A stretch of DNA of 64,000 nt from Aeromicrobium erythreum (lineage in GTDB: Bacteria; Actinomycetota; Actinomycetes; Propionibacteriales; Nocardioidaceae), in NCBI RefSeq assembly GCF_001509405.1, contig NZ_CP011502.1:2542001-2606000 (forward strand), in the 5' to 3' direction. Both the position numbers and the translations under genes were made by a program. Below, piece after piece: positions 61,512-64,000 of this stretch. The first letter of the stretch is position 1. Each line of letters starts with the position of its first letter. Below the pieces are notes generated by a model. That model worked only from the letters and a program-made list of their open reading frames with translations. It was not told where the DNA came from and made no database searches.

Positions 61512-62564
61512 TCAACGGTAGGCGGACCACGCGCGTTCGGTGAGCCGGGCGACGAGCTCGTCGGCACGGTCGGCGGCGACCGCGATCTCGACGAGTCCCA
61601 CCGGGCGACCGAGCTCGTGGTCGATGCGCAGGTCCTCGATGTTGACGCCCGACTCGCCCACGTGGGCGAACAGGCGCGACAGCGCCCCGGGGGTGTCGGG
61701 CACCTGCACGTTGACGACGACCAGCTCGACGGGCTCGCCGCCGTGCTTGCCGGGGATGGCCCGGGTGCCGACGCGACCGGCCTCGAGCACGCCGCCGACC
61801 ACGTCGCGGTCGCGGAGCGCGTCGATCAGGGTGTCGAGGTCGTCGCGGACGGCCGTGAGCACGGCGCCGATCTCCTCGGCGTTCGTGGTGATGATGTCGC
61901 GCCAGAGCGCGGGGTCGCTGCCGGCGACGCGGGTGACGTCGCGCAGCCCCTGGCCCGCCAGGGCGAGGTGCGCGGGCGGCGCGTCCACGAGACGCGCGGC
62001 GGTCAGCGTCGACAGCACCTGCGGCACGTGCGACACGAGCGCGACGGCACGGTCGTGCGTGTCGGCGTCCATGACGGTCGGCACGGCGCCCAGCATCACG
62101 GCGACCTCCTCGACCAGCCGCACGGCGGCGTCGGTGGCGCCGGCCGCGGGCGTGATGACCCAGGGTCGTCCCTCGAACAGCCGCGCCGAGGCCGCCAGCG
62201 GTCCGGAGCGCTCGCTCCCGGCCATCGGGTGGCTGCCCACGTAGCGGTCGAGGCCGGCTCCCCCGGCGACGTCGCGCGCGACGCTGCCCTTGACGCTCGC
62301 CACGTCGGTGACGACGGCGGCGGGGTAGGTCTCGAGCGCCTCCCGCACCGCGGCGGCGGTGGCCCGTGGGGGGACCGCGACGACGACGAGCGCCGGGTCG
62401 TGCACCGGCTCGGCGCTGCCCGCGCCCCGCTCGACCGCGGCGGCGACGTGCTCGGGGTCGCGGTCGCGCAGGTGGACGTCGATGCCGTGCTCGCGCAGCG
62501 CGAGCGCCACGGAGGTGCCGATGAGGCCGCACCCGACGACGAGGGTCGGGGGCAGCGACGTCAT
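61512..62564 (-). CDS. tyrA: Prephenate dehydrogenase
   Basis: The 350-residue enzyme oxidatively decarboxylates prephenate in tyrosine synthesis. It has NAD-binding VVGCGLIGTSVALALREHGIDVHLRDRD, substrate region SHPMAGSERSGP, SHVPQVLSTLTAARLV, and a C-terminal ACT domain from about 275 (LVVVNVQVPDTPGALSRLFAHVGESGVNIEDL) for feedback by aromatic amino acids. Overlaps rluB by 4 bp. Confidence 0.95.
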   Translation of the reverse strand: MTSLPPTLVVGCGLIGTSVALALREHGIDVHLRDRDPEHVAAAVERGAGSAEPVHDPALVVVAVPPRATAAAVREALETYPAAVVTDVASVKGSVARDVAGGAGLDRYVGSHPMAGSERSGPLAASARLFEGRPWVITPAAGATDAAVRLVEEVAVMLGAVPTVMDADTHDRAVALVSHVPQVLSTLTAARLVDAPPAHLALAGQGLRDVTRVAGSDPALWRDIITTNAEEIGAVLTAVRDDLDTLIDALRDRDVVGGVLEAGRVGTRAIPGKHGGEPVELVVVNVQVPDTPGALSRLFAHVGESGVNIEDLRIDHELGRPVGLVEIAVAADRADELVARLTERAWSAYR

Positions 62565-63295
62565 GGGGACACGCTATCGAACAGGTCCCCCAGCTCCTCG
62601 CGGGTCAGCTCGCGCGAGCGTCCCACCCCGAGACTCCCGAGGTGGATCGGTCCGAACGTCGTGCGCGTCAGCTCCACGACCGGGTGGCCGACGGCGGCGA
62701 GCATGCGTCGCACGATCCGGTTGCGCCCCATGTGCAGGTCGAGCTCGACCAGCGAGCGACCACGGGAACGGTCCTTCACGACGAAGCGGTCGACGGCGGC
62801 CGGGCCGTCCTCGAGCTCGATGCCGTCGCGCAGCCGCCGCCCCACCGCGTCGCCGACCGCGCCGTCGACGAGGGCGACGTAGGTCTTGGTGAACTCGTAC
62901 GACGGGTGCGCCAACCGGTGGGCGAGGTCGCCGTCGTTGGTGAGCAGCAGCAGGCCCGAGGTGTCGGTGTCGAGGCGACCCACGTGGAACAGGCGTTCGT
63001 CGCGTCCGGCCACGAACTCCGTCAGGTCGCGGCGGCCCTGCTCGTCGGCCATCGACGAGACGACGCCGCGCGGCTTGTTGAGCACGAGGTAGGCGTGGTC
63101 CGACGGCGGCGGGATGCGCCGACCGTCGACCCGCACGAGATCGGTGTGCGGGTCGACCCGGATGCCCATCTGGGTGACGACCTCGCCGTTGACCTCGACC
63201 CGGCCGGTCGCCATGAGCTCCTCGCAGCGGCGGCGGCTGCCGACCCCGGCCTGCGCAAGCACCTTCTGCAGGCGGATGCCCTCGGCCTCGCTCAC
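62561..63295 (-). CDS. rluB: Pseudouridine synthase, RluB/RsuA family
   Basis: The 244-residue protein has an N-terminal S4 RNA-binding domain (IRLQKVLAQAGVGSRRRCEELMATGRVEVNG) and a catalytic domain with HVGRLDTDTSGLLLLTNDGD (D109). It modifies 23S rRNA. It overlaps scpB by 4 bp, the classical scpA-scpB-rluB order. Confidence 0.94.
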   Translation of the reverse strand: MSEAEGIRLQKVLAQAGVGSRRRCEELMATGRVEVNGEVVTQMGIRVDPHTDLVRVDGRRIPPPSDHAYLVLNKPRGVVSSMADEQGRRDLTEFVAGRDERLFHVGRLDTDTSGLLLLTNDGDLAHRLAHPSYEFTKTYVALVDGAVGDAVGRRLRDGIELEDGPAAVDRFVVKDRSRGRSLVELDLHMGRNRIVRRMLAAVGHPVVELTRTTFGPIHLGSLGVGRSRELTREELGDLFDSVSP

Positions 63296-64000
63296 GAGGT
63301 CCCCTCCCCCTCGGTCGCGTCCGGGCTGGACGAGTCTGGCGTGGACGAGCCTGGGGTGGACGAGTCTGCGTCGTCGGTGTCGAGCCCGTCGGCGACCTCC
63401 GCTGTCGCATCGTCGGAGCCGCTCGGGGGCACGAGGTCGTCCTCCATGTCCTCGATGTCCGGCAGCATCGGCGCGATGTCGGGGAGCTCCGCGAGCGACG
63501 CGAGCCCCATCCGCTCGAGGAAGTAGCTGCTGGTCCGGTACAGGTGCGCCCCGCTCTCGGGGTCGGTGCCGGCCTCCTCCAGGAGCCCGCGCGTGACCAG
63601 CGTGCGCACCACGCCGTCGACGTTGACACCGCGGATCGCCGAGATCCGCGAGCGGCTCACGGGCTGGCGGTACGCGACGACGGCGAGCGTCTCGAGCGCC
63701 GCCTGGGTGAGCCGGGCCTGCTGGCCGTCGAGCACGAACCGCTCGACGGCCGGCGCGAAGGCCTCGCGCGTGAAGTAGCGCCAGCCGCCGCCGACGTGGC
63801 GCAGCTCGAAGCCGCGTCCCTGCTCGTCGTACTCGGCTGCCAGCTCGGAGAGCGCGGCCTGCACCTCCACGGGCGGGTGTCCCACCGCCTGCGCGAGGGT
63901 CAGGTGGTCGAGGGGCTGGTCGGCGACCATCAGCACCGCCTCCAGCGCCGGACGCAGCGCGAGCAGCTCGAGCTCCAGCTCGTGCGGGCCGCGCAGCGAC
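63292..64000 (-). CDS. scpB: Segregation and condensation protein B, 5' end beyond window
   Basis: ScpB is the winged-helix partner of the SMC-ScpA condensin. The frame is open to the right edge. The visible part begins with LRGPHELELELLALRPALEAVLMVADQPL, so the true start lies outside the window and the internal ATG at 63936 is not it. Winged helices span ...LTQAALETLAVVAYRQPVSRSRISAIRGVNVDGVVRTL. The C-terminal ~60 residues are a low-complexity Ser/Pro/Asp/Glu tail encoded by near-repeats (about 63300-63375). Confidence 0.93.
   Translation of the reverse strand, partial: SLRGPHELELELLALRPALEAVLMVADQPLDHLTLAQAVGHPPVEVQAALSELAAEYDEQGRGFELRHVGGGWRYFTREAFAPAVERFVLDGQQARLTQAALETLAVVAYRQPVSRSRISAIRGVNVDGVVRTLVTRGLLEEAGTDPESGAHLYRTSSYFLERMGLASLAELPDIAPMLPDIEDMEDDLVPPSGSDDATAEVADGLDTDDADSSTPGSSTPDSSSPDATEGEGTS

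Overview
The window is GC-rich throughout (typical actinobacterial codon use with G or C in nearly every third position). It carries the paired ClpP1/ClpP2 peptidase genes, an ESX-like WXG100-type protein, an F420-type oxidoreductase, a ParB-like/phosphoesterase pair, many GTG starts, and -10 boxes sitting 6-8 nt before start codons (leaderless transcripts). I read it as the chromosome of an actinomycete, most likely a Propionibacteriales member such as a Nocardioides or Aeromicrobium relative. That lineage call is inference from gene content only.

Layout. 1-6260: end of an MFS exporter, a large B12-binding-type radical SAM protein, a lytic transglycosylase, two orphan genes (one AbiEi/DUF559-like) and ndk, with intergenic palindromic repeats between them. 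6420-12441: a sugar-uptake operon (GH13 alpha-glucosidase, binding lipoprotein, two permeases, UgpC/MalK-type ATPase). 12481-18076: ParB-like protein and metallophosphoesterase, folC with a DUF4233 gene, an MMPL exporter. 18109-22301: a DUF2332 gene, then a tightly overlapped four-gene operon with a WXG100-like protein, a DUF1023-type alpha/beta hydrolase and a lipoprotein. 22421-29110: valS, a trans-acting enoyl-reductase-like protein, and clpX and clpP2-clpP1 in separate units.

29201-48720 is one large carbohydrate island. Its right-hand part is a complete myo-inositol catabolic operon running leftward from a divergent GntR (IolR-like) regulator: iolE, iolC, a Cgl0159-type aldolase, iolB, iolD, mmsA, then a ribose/inositol-type ABC importer (binding protein, permease, ATPase) and two Gfo/Idh/MocA dehydrogenases. 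To the left lie two LacI-governed modules. One has a third Gfo/Idh dehydrogenase with a hydroxypyruvate-isomerase-like TIM barrel and twin LacI operators. The other has a phytanoyl-CoA-dioxygenase-family oxygenase with an SDR dehydrogenase. Together the genes import inositol, oxidise it to inosose, dehydrate and hydrolyse the ring, isomerise, phosphorylate and cleave the chain, and finish at acetyl-CoA. The flanking modules probably feed related cyclitols or modified sugars into the same route, but their substrates are not readable from sequence.

49086-56497: two tandem SRPBCC proteins, an alpha/beta hydrolase, trigger factor, a Tat-type PhoD phosphatase, a luciferase-like oxidoreductase and an F420/NADP-type reductase. 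56603-57762: a small secreted protein, a probable 265-bp mobile-element relic inserted at the 3' end of a tRNA-Pro(GGG) gene, and the tRNA. 57813-64000: a leftward housekeeping block, scpB-rluB-tyrA-cmk-acyltransferase-der, plus an RluA-type pseudouridine synthase.

The most unusual signal is non-coding. Several gaps, many between convergent genes, hold different families of words arranged as direct and inverted copies (515-985, 4605-4725, 5733-5845, 25032-25185, 32378-32446, 48758-49072). Some families recur in distant gaps.
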